Shown: positions 50,363 to 60,761 of the stretch, in pieces
Position numbering within the stretch: the stretch's first letter is position 1
Layout: each line of letters starts with the position of its first letter
Assembly: GCF_002729955.1 (NCBI RefSeq)
Contig: NZ_PBYA01000003.1
Coordinates: forward strand, 1-64,000
Source: Salinisphaera sp.
GTDB taxonomy: Bacteria > Pseudomonadota > Gammaproteobacteria > Nevskiales > Salinisphaeraceae
Length of the DNA stretch: 64,000 bases
Direction: 5' to 3'
The notes under the pieces: model-generated
What the model was told of the DNA's origin: nothing
The model's input: the letters and a program-made list of their open reading frames with translations, nothing else
The model's database searches: none
Program-made: the position numbers and the translations under genes

Positions 50363-51641
50363 TAACGATCGGCGAACCCTGCTGCGTGGGCTGGCCGGCG
50401 CGGCCGCGCTCGGCGCGCTTGGCCTGCCCCTTGGCCGCGGCCGGGCCGCGCCCCCTTCGGTGGTCATCGCGGGCGGCGGTTTCGCGGGCGCCAGCTGTGC
50501 GCTCGCCCTGCGCCAGTTCGCCCCCGAGGTTCGCGTAACGCTCGTGGATCGACAGCCCCGTTTCGTCACCGGCCCATTTTGTAATGCGGTGATCGCCGGC
50601 CTGCGCCCGATTTCTTCCATCACCCAAAGCCACGCCGGCCTGAGCGCGGCGGGCGTTCGCGTGCTGCATGCCGATATCGACGGGGTCGAGCCCGCCGCCC
50701 GGCGCATCCGCCTGGCCGATGGCCGCAGCATCGGCGGCGACCGGCTGGTGATCGCACCCGGCATCGATTTTGACTGGGCCGCGATCGACGGTTATGGCCC
50801 CGGCCATGTCGCGCGTATTCCCCATGCCTGGCCCGGCAGCGCCGACCAGCTGCGCAATCTGCGCCAGCAGCTGCGAACCATGCCCGACAACGGGCGCGTG
50901 GTGATCAGCGTGCCGGACAACCCCTATCGCTGCCCGCCCGGCCCCTACGAGCGCGCCAGCCTGATCGCGCACTTTCTCAAGCAGCACAAGCCGCAGGCCG
51001 AAGTGCTGATCCTCGACGCCAAGGATCATTTTTCCAAGGAGCCGCTGTTTCGGACCGGCTGGGGTGCACGCTACGGCGAACGCCTGCAGTGGCGTGGCGG
51101 GCGCCGCGACGGCGCGCGCGTGGTGGCGGTGGATACGCAAAGCCGGCGTGTGCGTACGGTCGGCGGCGACGAATACGCAGCCGACGTGCTCAATATCATC
51201 CCGCCGCAGCGGGCCGGCCGACTCGCCCACGACGCCGGGCTGACCGATGCCGCCGGCTGGGTGCCGGTCGCCGCCCACGATTTCTCGGTGCCCGGCCACG
51301 CCGGCGTGCACGTGATCGGCGATGCTGCACGCGCCGAGCCCATGCCCAAATCCGCCTATGCCGCCAATATGCAGGCCAAGCTCTGTGCCCATGCCATCGC
51401 CCGCGAGCTGGCCGGCGAGCCGGTGGCCGAAACACGGCTGATCAACGCCTGCTACAGCCTGGTCGCCCCGGACTACGGCATCAGCATCACCGAGGTATAC
51501 CGGCTCGATGGCGATACGCTCGCCGCCCTCGCCAACGCAGGCGGCATATCCGCGCTGGCGGCCGATCGCCAGACCCGTGCGGCCGAAGCCGACTATGCCC
51601 GGGCCTGGTACGAGAACATCGTGCGCGACAGCTTCGGCTAA
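50349..51641 (+). CDS. FccB/SoxF-like FAD-dependent sulfide dehydrogenase-family flavoprotein (probable Tat signal)
   Basis: DRRTLLRGLAGAAALGAL leader; VVIAGGGFAGASCALAL; GDAARAEPMPKSAYAANMQAK. Confidence 0.8.
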   Translation: MQSFPNDRRTLLRGLAGAAALGALGLPLGRGRAAPPSVVIAGGGFAGASCALALRQFAPEVRVTLVDRQPRFVTGPFCNAVIAGLRPISSITQSHAGLSAAGVRVLHADIDGVEPAARRIRLADGRSIGGDRLVIAPGIDFDWAAIDGYGPGHVARIPHAWPGSADQLRNLRQQLRTMPDNGRVVISVPDNPYRCPPGPYERASLIAHFLKQHKPQAEVLILDAKDHFSKEPLFRTGWGARYGERLQWRGGRRDGARVVAVDTQSRRVRTVGGDEYAADVLNIIPPQRAGRLAHDAGLTDAAGWVPVAAHDFSVPGHAGVHVIGDAARAEPMPKSAYAANMQAKLCAHAIARELAGEPVAETRLINACYSLVAPDYGISITEVYRLDGDTLAALANAGGISALAADRQTRAAEADYARAWYENIVRDSFG

Positions 51642-51658
51642 CCTCGCCCCGGGCTATC

Positions 51659-52597
51659 CTACTTGAGCGTGGCCCCTTCCAGCGCCGGATAGAGATACGT
51701 CACCGAGCGCCGGTACTCGGCCGGCTGCACGGCAAGCGCCGCCCAGCGCGGCGGCAGCGGTTCGAACATCAGTTCGGCAGCACTGTCGCCACGCGCCGCA
51801 CCGGCCCGCAGGCGCTCGGCCAGCCAACGCAGATAGGCGCCGGTCTGCTCGAGCGGTGTGTCGTTCTCTGCCACCGGGCCGTGACCCGGCACCACGATAC
51901 GAAAGCCGCTGTCGGCGGCGGTCGTCAGCGCACGCTGCCAGCCGGCGAAATCGCCATGCGGCGTGGCCGGGGCGCGGTCGTGGAAGACGACATCCCCGGC
52001 AAAAAGCACGCCGGTACGACGATCCAGAATCATCAGATCGGCCGGGCTGTGGCCGGCCGTGGCGATCAGTTCGAGCCGATGATCGCCGTAGTCCACGAGC
52101 GGGTCGGCGCGGCGATCAATGATCTCGTCGGGGACAACGACCGACGTGCCGCGCATGGCTGCGCCGACGCGGTCGTAGAGATGCCGCGCCATCGCCTCGC
52201 CGGCGCTGCGAATGGTCTGCGCCGTGGCCGGCAGCGCGGCAATGGGCACGCCCGCGAACGCGTTGTTACCCAGAAAATGATCAGCATGGGCATGGGTGAT
52301 ATACACCCGCACCACCGGGCGCTCGGTCACGCGGGCGATGGCCGCACGCATGGCCTCGCCGTAGAGCCGTGAAGGGCCGGTATCGATGACCACCACGCCC
52401 TGCTCGGTCACGATGAAGCCGCTGTTGGCCACCGCGCCATGGTTGTCGAAATCGAAGGCTTCCAACGCGCCGAGGAACACATAGGTATCGGGGGCGATGC
52501 GTTGCGGGGCCAGATCGTAATAGCCATCGGCGAACGCCGGGGCGACGGCGCAGGGCAACCACAGGCACAGCACGACGATACAACGCGCCCACATCAC
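51659..52597 (-). CDS. Quinoprotein relay-type metallo-beta-lactamase fold hydrolase
   Basis: Signal peptide; THAHADHFLGN; TAGHSPADL. Confidence 0.8.
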   Translation of the reverse strand: MMWARCIVVLCLWLPCAVAPAFADGYYDLAPQRIAPDTYVFLGALEAFDFDNHGAVANSGFIVTEQGVVVIDTGPSRLYGEAMRAAIARVTERPVVRVYITHAHADHFLGNNAFAGVPIAALPATAQTIRSAGEAMARHLYDRVGAAMRGTSVVVPDEIIDRRADPLVDYGDHRLELIATAGHSPADLMILDRRTGVLFAGDVVFHDRAPATPHGDFAGWQRALTTAADSGFRIVVPGHGPVAENDTPLEQTGAYLRWLAERLRAGAARGDSAAELMFEPLPPRWAALAVQPAEYRRSVTYLYPALEGATLK

Positions 52598-53388
52598 GGC
52601 AGCGCCCTGGCAGCCGAGCCAACGCCCCTCTCGTAGCGCTGCCCCCGGGCATCGCGCACGTCGATATGCAGCGGTTCGCGACTGGCGATATCCAGCGTGA
52701 ATACCGCCGTGGGGTCCAGGGTTTTGCCCGGGACGAGACGCGCCCGCAGCCTGCCTGCGCTATCGCTTATGGTGATCTGCGTGATCGCGGGCCACGACTC
52801 GCGGGCCGAGGCCGGCGCTTGGATACGAAACTTCAGGCGCTGATAGCCCGCCGGTCGCGGCCAGGCACGGGCCTCGATGCCAGGCGCCAGGCCTTTGCCT
52901 GCGCCCGCGCTCTCGGGCAGGGTCATGCTTGGCGCGGCACAGCCGCCGCCCTGGGCATCGATCCAGCGGCCACCGATATGCCATACGCCGTCGCCGGTGA
53001 GTACGGCCGCCCGCAACGGCGTCGCCTGGGCCAGCCGCAGACCAAAACCCAGGCTCAAATCGCGGGCTGCGGCCCCCGAGTCGGGAAAATAATCCAGCAC
53101 CGCGCCGGGCGCGACGGCATCGGCCAGCACGCGAATGCGGCGTACGTCGTCCAGACCGGATATACGCACGAAAACCGGCGTGGCCCGCCCGTCCTCGACC
53201 GCGTCGGGCGCCCGCACCTGCACGCGCTCGTCGAACATGAGCCGCGCATCGCGAAAATGCTCGGCCACGATATAACGCCAGCGCGACGAATCCAGCGGGT
53301 CGGCCGGTATCGACGCAGTGCCCGCGGCCTGTGCGCCGAGGGCATAGCCGAACAGGCACAGCCATAGCAGGCCTGTGCCCGCGCGCAT
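52594..53388 (-). CDS. Quinoprotein dehydrogenase-associated SoxYZ-like carrier protein
   Basis: Signal peptide; GGGCAAPS SoxY-like Gly-Gly-Cys; two-part SoxY/SoxZ-like organisation; ATGA-type overlap with MBL gene. Confidence 0.75.
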   Translation of the reverse strand: MRAGTGLLWLCLFGYALGAQAAGTASIPADPLDSSRWRYIVAEHFRDARLMFDERVQVRAPDAVEDGRATPVFVRISGLDDVRRIRVLADAVAPGAVLDYFPDSGAAARDLSLGFGLRLAQATPLRAAVLTGDGVWHIGGRWIDAQGGGCAAPSMTLPESAGAGKGLAPGIEARAWPRPAGYQRLKFRIQAPASARESWPAITQITISDSAGRLRARLVPGKTLDPTAVFTLDIASREPLHIDVRDARGQRYERGVGSAARALP

Positions 53389-53407
53389 GCCCTGGCGCCG
53401 TCCCGCC

Positions 53408-54598
53408 CTAGCCATCGATCGCGCGCAGACGGGCCAGCCTTGCGGCGCCGGGCGGATGCGTTGCAAACACTGCGGCATACCAGCGGTCCATGGTCGGCGC
53501 GGTGAGATTGTTCGCCAGCAGCTTCTCCAGCGCCGAGATCAGTGCCCCCGGCTGGGCGTGTTCGGCGGCATAGGCATCGGCCTCGTATTCGTAGCGACGC
53601 CGACGCGCGGACTGCCAGGCCTGCAGTGGCCAGCCCAGAGCCGGCAGCATCAGATAGGCCGCCACCGCGAGCACGGTCGGCGCCACCGCCAGATCCGCCC
53701 ATGCCACGGCCATGCCGATCGCGAGATAACCGCCAAACAGAAGCAGCGCCTGGCTGGCATAGAAACGCTGCAGATGACCACAGCGGTAATGACCGAGCTC
53801 ATGGGCCATCACGGCCTCCAGTTCCGCTGCCGACAGATGCGCGATCAGCGTATCCGAAAGCACCACCCGCTTGGATCGCCCCAGGCCGGTGAAATAGGCA
53901 TTGGCTCCGCGCGAGCGGCGCGAGGTATCGACCACCAGCACCTGCTCCAGGCGCGTGCCGCAGCGCTGCATCATGGCGTCGAGGCGGCGGCGCAGCTCGC
54001 CCGGCGCCAGCGGCGAGAAGCGCTCGAACAGGGGCGCGATCAGGTTCGGGCGCGCCCAGAAAAGAAACGCGATACCCGCGATCATCAGCACGCCGCTGGC
54101 CGGCCAGGCCCAGCCGAAGGGCGCCACGGCGAACGGCCACAGAATCCACAGGCAAGCCGGCACGGCGAGCATCGAATTGATCATTAAACGACGGGCGCTG
54201 TCGCCCGCGACGGCGCCGACCGTGCTTGTGGACATGCCGGCCGCGCGGTCGACGCACCACCAGCGTGCCCACAGGCGTATTTCGCACAGCAGCTGATCGA
54301 GGGCCGCGAATACGACCGCAAACAGGAGCACACCGACGCCGCCGTATGCTTGCAGGGCGGCATACAGGCCTGCGAGCGCGCCGGTAGCCAGCCAGAACGC
54401 GATACGTGCGACCCGTTCGAAACCCGCCAACCACTGGAACAGCGCCCGCCGCTGCCCGTAGCGCAGAAGCCGTTGCTGCGAAGGCGAGCGCAGCGCGGCG
54501 GCCAGATGGCGCCACTGGCGCAGACAAACGATCGCCTCGAACACCAGCCCGCCCAACAGCCAGGCACTCATGCACCCGAACAGCGCCGCCCCGCTCAT
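53408..54598 (-). CDS. M48 family zinc metallopeptidase
   Basis: VMAHELGHYRCGH HExxH in a multi-TM context. Confidence 0.85.
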   Translation of the reverse strand: MSGAALFGCMSAWLLGGLVFEAIVCLRQWRHLAAALRSPSQQRLLRYGQRRALFQWLAGFERVARIAFWLATGALAGLYAALQAYGGVGVLLFAVVFAALDQLLCEIRLWARWWCVDRAAGMSTSTVGAVAGDSARRLMINSMLAVPACLWILWPFAVAPFGWAWPASGVLMIAGIAFLFWARPNLIAPLFERFSPLAPGELRRRLDAMMQRCGTRLEQVLVVDTSRRSRGANAYFTGLGRSKRVVLSDTLIAHLSAAELEAVMAHELGHYRCGHLQRFYASQALLLFGGYLAIGMAVAWADLAVAPTVLAVAAYLMLPALGWPLQAWQSARRRRYEYEADAYAAEHAQPGALISALEKLLANNLTAPTMDRWYAAVFATHPPGAARLARLRAIDG

Positions 54599-54763
54599 CG
54601 TCGACGCAACCACGACGGGGCCTCGCCCGTTCGCGGCACCCGGCTTACGTCGCATTTGATCGGCTTAACCGAGGGCGTAGTGTGAATCGAGAACCGGCGC
54701 AAAAGCCGGCATATAACAGGCCGACGGCCCATAAATCGATTCATTGCGAGACGAGGAACAGCC

Positions 54764-55330
54764 ATGACGATCACGATACATCCCAGCGTCGATAAAGGCA
54801 TGACGCCGGCCGCGGAGAATTTCTCCGGCGGTACGCTGAAATGCCGCTGCAGCAGCGACCCTGTCCAGGTCGAGGTTTCTTCCCAGTGCGCCCACAACCA
54901 TGTCTGCGGCTGCACGATGTGCTGGAAACCCGAAGGCGCGACCTTCGCCCAGATCGCAGTGGTGCCCAGCGACAGCGTCAAGATCCGCGAAAACGAAAAG
55001 AAACTGAAGGTCGTCAACGAGAACGCGGCGATCAAGCGCCATGCCTGTACCGACTGCGGCACCCACATGGTCGGGCATATCGAAGACAGCAAGCATCCGT
55101 TCTACGGCCTCGACTTCATTCATACCGAGCTCTCCGACGAGCAGGGCTGGGAACCGCCCCAGTTCGCGGCCTTCGTGTCGTCGATTATCGAAGCCGGCAC
55201 CGATCCGAACCGTATGGGCGAGATCCGCCGTCACCTGCACGATGCCGGCCTGGAACCCTACGACTGCCTGTCGCCCACACTCATGGACGTGATCGCGACC
55301 CATACCGCCAAGCAAAAAGGCGTGCTCTAG
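54764..55330 (+). CDS. gfa: S-(hydroxymethyl)glutathione synthase (glutathione-dependent formaldehyde-activating enzyme)
   Basis: [45 protein letters not shown]. Confidence 0.92.
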   Translation: MTITIHPSVDKGMTPAAENFSGGTLKCRCSSDPVQVEVSSQCAHNHVCGCTMCWKPEGATFAQIAVVPSDSVKIRENEKKLKVVNENAAIKRHACTDCGTHMVGHIEDSKHPFYGLDFIHTELSDEQGWEPPQFAAFVSSIIEAGTDPNRMGEIRRHLHDAGLEPYDCLSPTLMDVIATHTAKQKGVL

Positions 55331-55429
55331 GAGAGCTCTGTATAACCTGCCGCCGGCTGGGGCCGAGCCGGCGGCTTTCTCGAGCGCTTTGCTGCGGCCA
55401 GGGCAAAAGTCTTTTCCCGGCGGCAGGTT
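55330..55429. repeat. Relict element/hairpin related to the MITE end
   Basis: GGAGAGCTCTGTATAACCTGCCGCCGG left end; CCGGCGGCAGGTT inverted copy at 55417-55429. Confidence 0.45.
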
Positions 55430-55504
55430 CAGTGGAATTGCGCATTCCAGGCGGCCTTGCCCGCATGCAGGATGCCGCTTCGACCTTTCGAACAAGAGCG
55501 CCTC

Positions 55505-56668
55505 ATGAAAGCACTCACCTGGCACGGTACCCATGACGTACGCGTGGACAACGTCGACGATCCGAAGATTCAGCAGGATCGCGACGCCATCATCAAGATC
55601 ACCGCGACCGCGATCTGCGGCTCCGATCTGCATCTCTACAACGGCCTGATGGCCGGCATGCAGGCCGGCGACGTGCTCGGCCACGAATTCATGGGCGAGG
55701 TCGTGGAAACCGGCTCGGCGGTGAACAATCTCAAAAAGGGTGACCGCGTGGTCGTACCCTTCACCATTTCCTGCGGCGGCTGCTTTTTCTGCAACAAGCA
55801 TCTGTATTCGCTGTGCGACAACTCCAATCCGAACGCCGATCAGGCCGCCGAGCTGATGGGGCATTCCCCGGCCGCGCTGTTCGGCTATTCGCATGTGCTC
55901 GGCGGCATCCCCGGCGGTCAGGCAGAGTACGTGCGCGTGCCCTATGCCGACGTCGGCCCGATCAAGGTCGAATCCGACCTGCGCGATGATCAGCTGCTGT
56001 TTTTGTCGGATATCTACCCGACCGGCTATCAGGCCGTCGACCAGTGCGATATGGAAGCCGGCGACACGGTCGCCATCTGGGGCTGCGGGCCGGTCGGCCA
56101 GTTCGCCATTCGCAGTGCCTGGATGATGGGCGCCGGCCGCGTGATCGCCATCGATCGCGTACCGGAGCGCCTGAAGCTGGCCCACGACAAAGCCGGCGCT
56201 GAAGTCATCAACTTCGAAGAAGAAGACGTCTACAGCAAGCTGCTCGATATGACCGGCGGGCGCGGCCCGGACTGCGGTATCGACTGTGTCGGCGCCGAAG
56301 CCCACGGTCAGGGCGATCCGGAAGCAATCCGCCGCAACGCGGATTCCACCGAAGACAATCATCCGCATGCGATCAACGAAATGATCATGTCGGTGCGCAA
56401 GGGCGGGCGGCTGTCGCTGCCGGGCGTCTATACCGACAAGGTGGACGGTTTCGCGATCAACGCGCTGATGAACAAGTCGCTATCGGTCAAGGGCGGCCAG
56501 ACCCATATGCAGGGTTATCTCAAGGGCCTGCTCAATACCGTGGAACAGGGCCTGATCGACCCGTCGTTCATCATCACACATCGCTACGGACTGAACGACG
56601 CGCCCGAGGCCTACGCCAACTTCAATGCCAAGGAAGACGGCTGCATCAAGGTGGTCATGACGCCGTGA
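55505..56668 (+). CDS. Zinc-dependent alcohol dehydrogenase, formaldehyde dehydrogenase-like
   Basis: [34 protein letters not shown] zinc site, [10 protein letters not shown]. Confidence 0.9.
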   Translation: MKALTWHGTHDVRVDNVDDPKIQQDRDAIIKITATAICGSDLHLYNGLMAGMQAGDVLGHEFMGEVVETGSAVNNLKKGDRVVVPFTISCGGCFFCNKHLYSLCDNSNPNADQAAELMGHSPAALFGYSHVLGGIPGGQAEYVRVPYADVGPIKVESDLRDDQLLFLSDIYPTGYQAVDQCDMEAGDTVAIWGCGPVGQFAIRSAWMMGAGRVIAIDRVPERLKLAHDKAGAEVINFEEEDVYSKLLDMTGGRGPDCGIDCVGAEAHGQGDPEAIRRNADSTEDNHPHAINEMIMSVRKGGRLSLPGVYTDKVDGFAINALMNKSLSVKGGQTHMQGYLKGLLNTVEQGLIDPSFIITHRYGLNDAPEAYANFNAKEDGCIKVVMTP

Positions 56669-56710
56669 TGAAAGGCGTTTGAAAACGCCACAGGCCTGCA
56701 GGCCGAACGA

Positions 56711-56740
56711 AAAAAGGGGCGATCAATCGCCCCTTTTTCT
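56711..56740. terminator. Bidirectional Rho-independent terminator between convergent genes
   Basis: AAAAAGGGGCGAT-CA-ATCGCCCCTTTTT. Confidence 0.85.
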
Positions 56741-56757
56741 TGCCCGAAAAGAATCGG

Positions 56758-57618
56758 CTAGCGCAGGATCAGCACCGGCAAAGTCGCATGCCGGATCATT
56801 TCCGTGGTCGTGCTGCCCACCAGCAGATGACGGATGCGCGAATGACCGTAGGCGCCCATGACCAGCATGTCGATATCGTGGGACTGCTCGTAGGCGCGTA
56901 GCGTGGCTTCGACCTCGCCCTCCTCGAGCACGGCGATGCTGACCTCGCTACAGACGGCGTCGAGCGCGGCCTTGGCCTCGTCGAGCTTGTGGCGGCAGTC
57001 GTCGCTGGCCTTGCCCACGAACACCAGATGACAGGCCACACCCGCGAACAAGGGGCTGGCCACGAGACGTTCGATCATCGCCTTCGAGGTACGGCTGCCG
57101 TCAAAGGCTACCGCGATACGCTGCGGTTCGCTGAAATTCGGCGGCGTAATCAGCATCGGGCAATGCAGCGAGCGAATCACCCGTTCGAGATTGGAGCCCA
57201 GATGCTCGTGGGCTGTGTCGGCGGTTTCGCCGCGTTTGCCGAGCACCAGCAGGCGGGTTTCGCTTTCCATTTCGACCAGCGTTTCGGCCAGCGCGCCGTG
57301 GCGCTGGCGCGAGGTGGCATTCGCCACGCCGTCGGCGGCGGCGCGTTCGCAGGCGGCATCGAGCATGATGCGGCCCTGCTCGCGCTCCAGGCGTGCACGC
57401 TGTTCGTCGAGTTGGGCCAACTCGGATAGCAGGTGCTCGCGCGACCCCAGGCCGATCTGCCCGCTGACGTCGGACTCTGCCGCGCGCCCGGTCTTGTCGA
57501 TGACGTGCACGAAGGTCAGCCCGATCTCCAGACGCAGGCTGGCCCACGCCGCCGCATCGCAGACCGCTTCGGAATAGGCCGAACCGTCGATACAGGCGGT
57601 AACGTGGCGATCGCTCAT
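56758..57618 (-). CDS. Tandem-domain universal stress protein (UspA family)
   Basis: VTACIDGSAYSEAV; C-terminal VMGAYGHSRIRHLLVGSTTTEMI. Confidence 0.9.
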   Translation of the reverse strand: MSDRHVTACIDGSAYSEAVCDAAAWASLRLEIGLTFVHVIDKTGRAAESDVSGQIGLGSREHLLSELAQLDEQRARLEREQGRIMLDAACERAAADGVANATSRQRHGALAETLVEMESETRLLVLGKRGETADTAHEHLGSNLERVIRSLHCPMLITPPNFSEPQRIAVAFDGSRTSKAMIERLVASPLFAGVACHLVFVGKASDDCRHKLDEAKAALDAVCSEVSIAVLEEGEVEATLRAYEQSHDIDMLVMGAYGHSRIRHLLVGSTTTEMIRHATLPVLILR

Positions 57619-57644
57619 GAGGTCTCCTCGATTACTTGTCGTTT

Positions 57645-59132
57645 CTAATGCCCGCCGAGCAGTTTCTCAGCGTCGGGCTTGTCGTGCACGGCGATACGGT
57701 CGACCAGCGTGGCGCTGGCTTCGTTGAGCCCGACCACCTCGACCTCGGCGCCCTCGCGCCGGAATTTGAGCACCACCTTGTCGAGCGCGCCGACCGCGGT
57801 GATATCCCAGAAATGGGCACGGCGCAGATCGATACGCACATGGTCGAGCGCTTCCTTGAAGTCGAAGCCGGCCACGAATTTTTCGGCCGAGGTGAAGAAC
57901 ACCTGCCCCACCACTTCATACTCGCGCGAACGCCCGTCGTCGCTTTCGCGGCTGCCGATATAAAGCAGGCGCCCCACCTTGTTGGCAAAGAACAGCGAGG
58001 ACAGCAGCACACCCACGAACACCCCGATGGCGAGATTGTGTGTAGCCACCACCACGGCGACGACCGTCACCATCACGATATTCGTGCTCATCGGGTGCTT
58101 GCGCATGTCGCGCAGCGACTCCCAGCTGAAGGTGCCGATGGACACCATGATCATCACCGCCACCAGCGCGGCCATGGGAATACGCGATACCCAGTCGGAC
58201 AGAAAGACCACCATGATCAGCAGCACCACGCCTGCACACAGGGTGGACAAACGCGTGCGCCCTCCGGATTTGATGTTGATCACCGATTGGCCAATCATGC
58301 CGCAGCCGGCCATGCCGCCCAGCAGGCCGGCGCCGAGGTTGGCGATGCCCTGCCCGCGACATTCGCGGTTCTTGTCGCTGTTGGTATCGGTGAGATCGTC
58401 GACGATCGTGGCCGTCATCATCGATTCCATCAGGCCGACCACGGTCAACATGATCGAATACGGCAGGATGATCCAGAACGTCTCCATGGTCAGCGGCACG
58501 TCGGGCCACAGAAACACCGGCAGCGTATCCGGCAGTTCGCCCATATCGCCCACGGTGTTGATGCTCATGCCACTGGCCATATAGACCCCGGTGAGCACGA
58601 GAATGCAGATCAGCGGCGAGGGCAGCATGCGCCCGACCACGGGCACATGGGGAAACAGATAGATGATGCCCAGGCCGGCCGCGGTCATGGCATAGACATG
58701 CCAGGTCACGCCGGTGAGTTCGGGCAGCTGGGCCATGAAGATGAGAATGGCCAGCGCGTTGACGAAGCCGGTCACCACCGATCGCGACACGAACCGCATC
58801 AGCTCGCCCAGGCGCAGCACGCCAGCCACGATCTGAAGCACGCCGGTGAGCAGCGTCGCGGCCAGCAAATATTGCAGCCCGTGTTCGGCGACCAGAGTGG
58901 TCATCAGCAGCGCCATGGCGCCGGTGGCAGCCGAGATCATGCCCGGACGTCCGCCCGCGAACGCGATCACCACACAGATACAGAAGGAGGCATAGAGCCC
59001 CACCTTCGGATCGACCCCGGCGATGATGGAAAAGGCGATCGCCTCCGGAATGAGTGCGAGCGCGACCACCGTGCCGGCGAGCACGTCGGCCCGGATATTG
59101 GAGAACCAGGTTTGTCGTATCGATTGGATCAT
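57645..59132 (-). CDS. SulP family anion transporter with C-terminal STAS domain
   Basis: [60 protein letters not shown]. Confidence 0.93.
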   Translation of the reverse strand: MIQSIRQTWFSNIRADVLAGTVVALALIPEAIAFSIIAGVDPKVGLYASFCICVVIAFAGGRPGMISAATGAMALLMTTLVAEHGLQYLLAATLLTGVLQIVAGVLRLGELMRFVSRSVVTGFVNALAILIFMAQLPELTGVTWHVYAMTAAGLGIIYLFPHVPVVGRMLPSPLICILVLTGVYMASGMSINTVGDMGELPDTLPVFLWPDVPLTMETFWIILPYSIMLTVVGLMESMMTATIVDDLTDTNSDKNRECRGQGIANLGAGLLGGMAGCGMIGQSVINIKSGGRTRLSTLCAGVVLLIMVVFLSDWVSRIPMAALVAVMIMVSIGTFSWESLRDMRKHPMSTNIVMVTVVAVVVATHNLAIGVFVGVLLSSLFFANKVGRLLYIGSRESDDGRSREYEVVGQVFFTSAEKFVAGFDFKEALDHVRIDLRRAHFWDITAVGALDKVVLKFRREGAEVEVVGLNEASATLVDRIAVHDKPDAEKLLGGH

Positions 59133-59522
59133 CGTGTCTCGTGCCTGCAGAACGATACGTCGCACTTCGATACGGTAGAACCGCGCAGCGAGCGTATCGA
59201 TGGCGCCTGTGGTCACAGACACCGGGTTGTTCGTTTCGCAGAGCAGGCGCCGTGGCCACAAAACCGTCGGGATGACGGCATGACGGTCGCAAATGCGACG
59301 GGGCGGCTGCACTCGATCGAGTTTACGGCCTGCCCGTGACACCGCGCGTGCCCTGCCCAGCCGTTCGAGCGCGCGGATATTAACAGAACGATCGTCGCAG
59401 CGCGCTCATGGAGCGCGAGCCGTTCGCCGCGCATGTCGATGCGCCTTCAGGCACGGCGAGGCGGCGCGATCGATGGCGTTTGACCTGGCGGCCAGGGGGC
59501 CCGTCACCCCCATCGACTCAGC

Positions 59523-60434
59523 CTAGCCGTCGCGGGCGATATCCTGCTCGTCGGCGGTAATGAACAGCCCCTCCATCGAGGCACGCAGCGTCGCATCGAT
59601 CGGCGTGGGCCGGTGCCGGGCCCGATCGATGAGCACCATGGTGCTGCGAGCGGTCGCCAGACGCTCGTCGCCCACCGCGGCCGCACCGGCCAGGGCGAAA
59701 GAGGTATTGCCGATACGGTCGATGCCGCAGGCAACCTGCACGTTCGCCCGGCCGCGATGCCAGCGGTGATAGCTCAGATCCACGCTGGCCACGAGCATGC
59801 CCAGCCCCGGATCGTTGCGAATGGGGCGCAGCGTGCCCGCCCGCGACTGCTCGATATAGCGCGAGACCGCCAGTTCGCCGATCACGACGTCGGGGTCGAG
59901 GTCGGCATAGCGGCCGGAGATCTCGCTGAGCGCCGGGTAGCCCTGCATGGGCACGTGCTCGGGCGGCACGGGCGGCCAGTCGTTGGTCGCGAGCGGGTCC
60001 GTCGAACGCGCGTCGTCGAGCGCTGTACGGACATCCGCCGGCAGATCCACCCAGCGATCGCCATGCCAGGCGCCCATCAGGCAGTCCTGCACGCCGACGC
60101 ATTCGCCCTGCTGGAACAGCCCGGTGGCCAGGCGATAGCTATCGGCTGCAACCGAGATCAGCCGCGTGGCACAGGTGACGTCGTGCGGGTAGTGCGTCTC
60201 GCGCAGAAAGTGCGTGACCGTACGCCGCGGGCGCAGCAGCACGGTATCGGAAAACAGACGCTCCTCGCCCAGCACGGCCAGCTGATGACGGATGCGCGCT
60301 TCCACGTGCAGACCGTGCACCGCCACGTTGTTGGCGTGTCGGATCGTATCCAGATGGGCGTACTGCAGCGCCGCCGTATGGCGCAGATCATAGCGTTCGG
60401 GGTCGTTCTGCCAGGCGGGCGTCTTCACGGGCAT
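59523..60434 (-). CDS. Thioesterase-family (hotdog fold) protein
   Basis: Two 4HBT-like halves (LDTIRHANNVAVHGL, EISGRYADLDPDVVIGELAVSRYIEQSRA). Confidence 0.65.
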   Translation of the reverse strand: MPVKTPAWQNDPERYDLRHTAALQYAHLDTIRHANNVAVHGLHVEARIRHQLAVLGEERLFSDTVLLRPRRTVTHFLRETHYPHDVTCATRLISVAADSYRLATGLFQQGECVGVQDCLMGAWHGDRWVDLPADVRTALDDARSTDPLATNDWPPVPPEHVPMQGYPALSEISGRYADLDPDVVIGELAVSRYIEQSRAGTLRPIRNDPGLGMLVASVDLSYHRWHRGRANVQVACGIDRIGNTSFALAGAAAVGDERLATARSTMVLIDRARHRPTPIDATLRASMEGLFITADEQDIARDG

Positions 60435-60761
60435 GTCCTTGAAACGAATAGCGAGGCGCCGCGCAACGCCTTTGCGATAACGCAGGGCCACTGGGCGACA
60501 CGACTGCGATTATGGACCGCTGGCCCACTCGATTTCATGCCGCGTTTGCGCCATGAGCGTCTGCAACGCCTTGCCGTCGGCCGTTGCAGGCGGACAGTCA
60601 TCGTTGCCCCACCCCGGCGACGGCTTTACGCGGCGCCAAGCGTCGACCGGCTTCGGGGGCACCACAGCTGCGGGCAATTCCGGAGTCGTTTGTCCGGGCA
60701 GAAACGCTATGATCCCTCACTGAACTTTTACAAACCTAAAATGCGGCTACGAGGAGACGCC

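Noticed and set aside
57636-59339. 567-aa + strand His-rich ORF
   Set aside because: Antisense to the SulP transporter; His/Asp richness reflects complementary codons.
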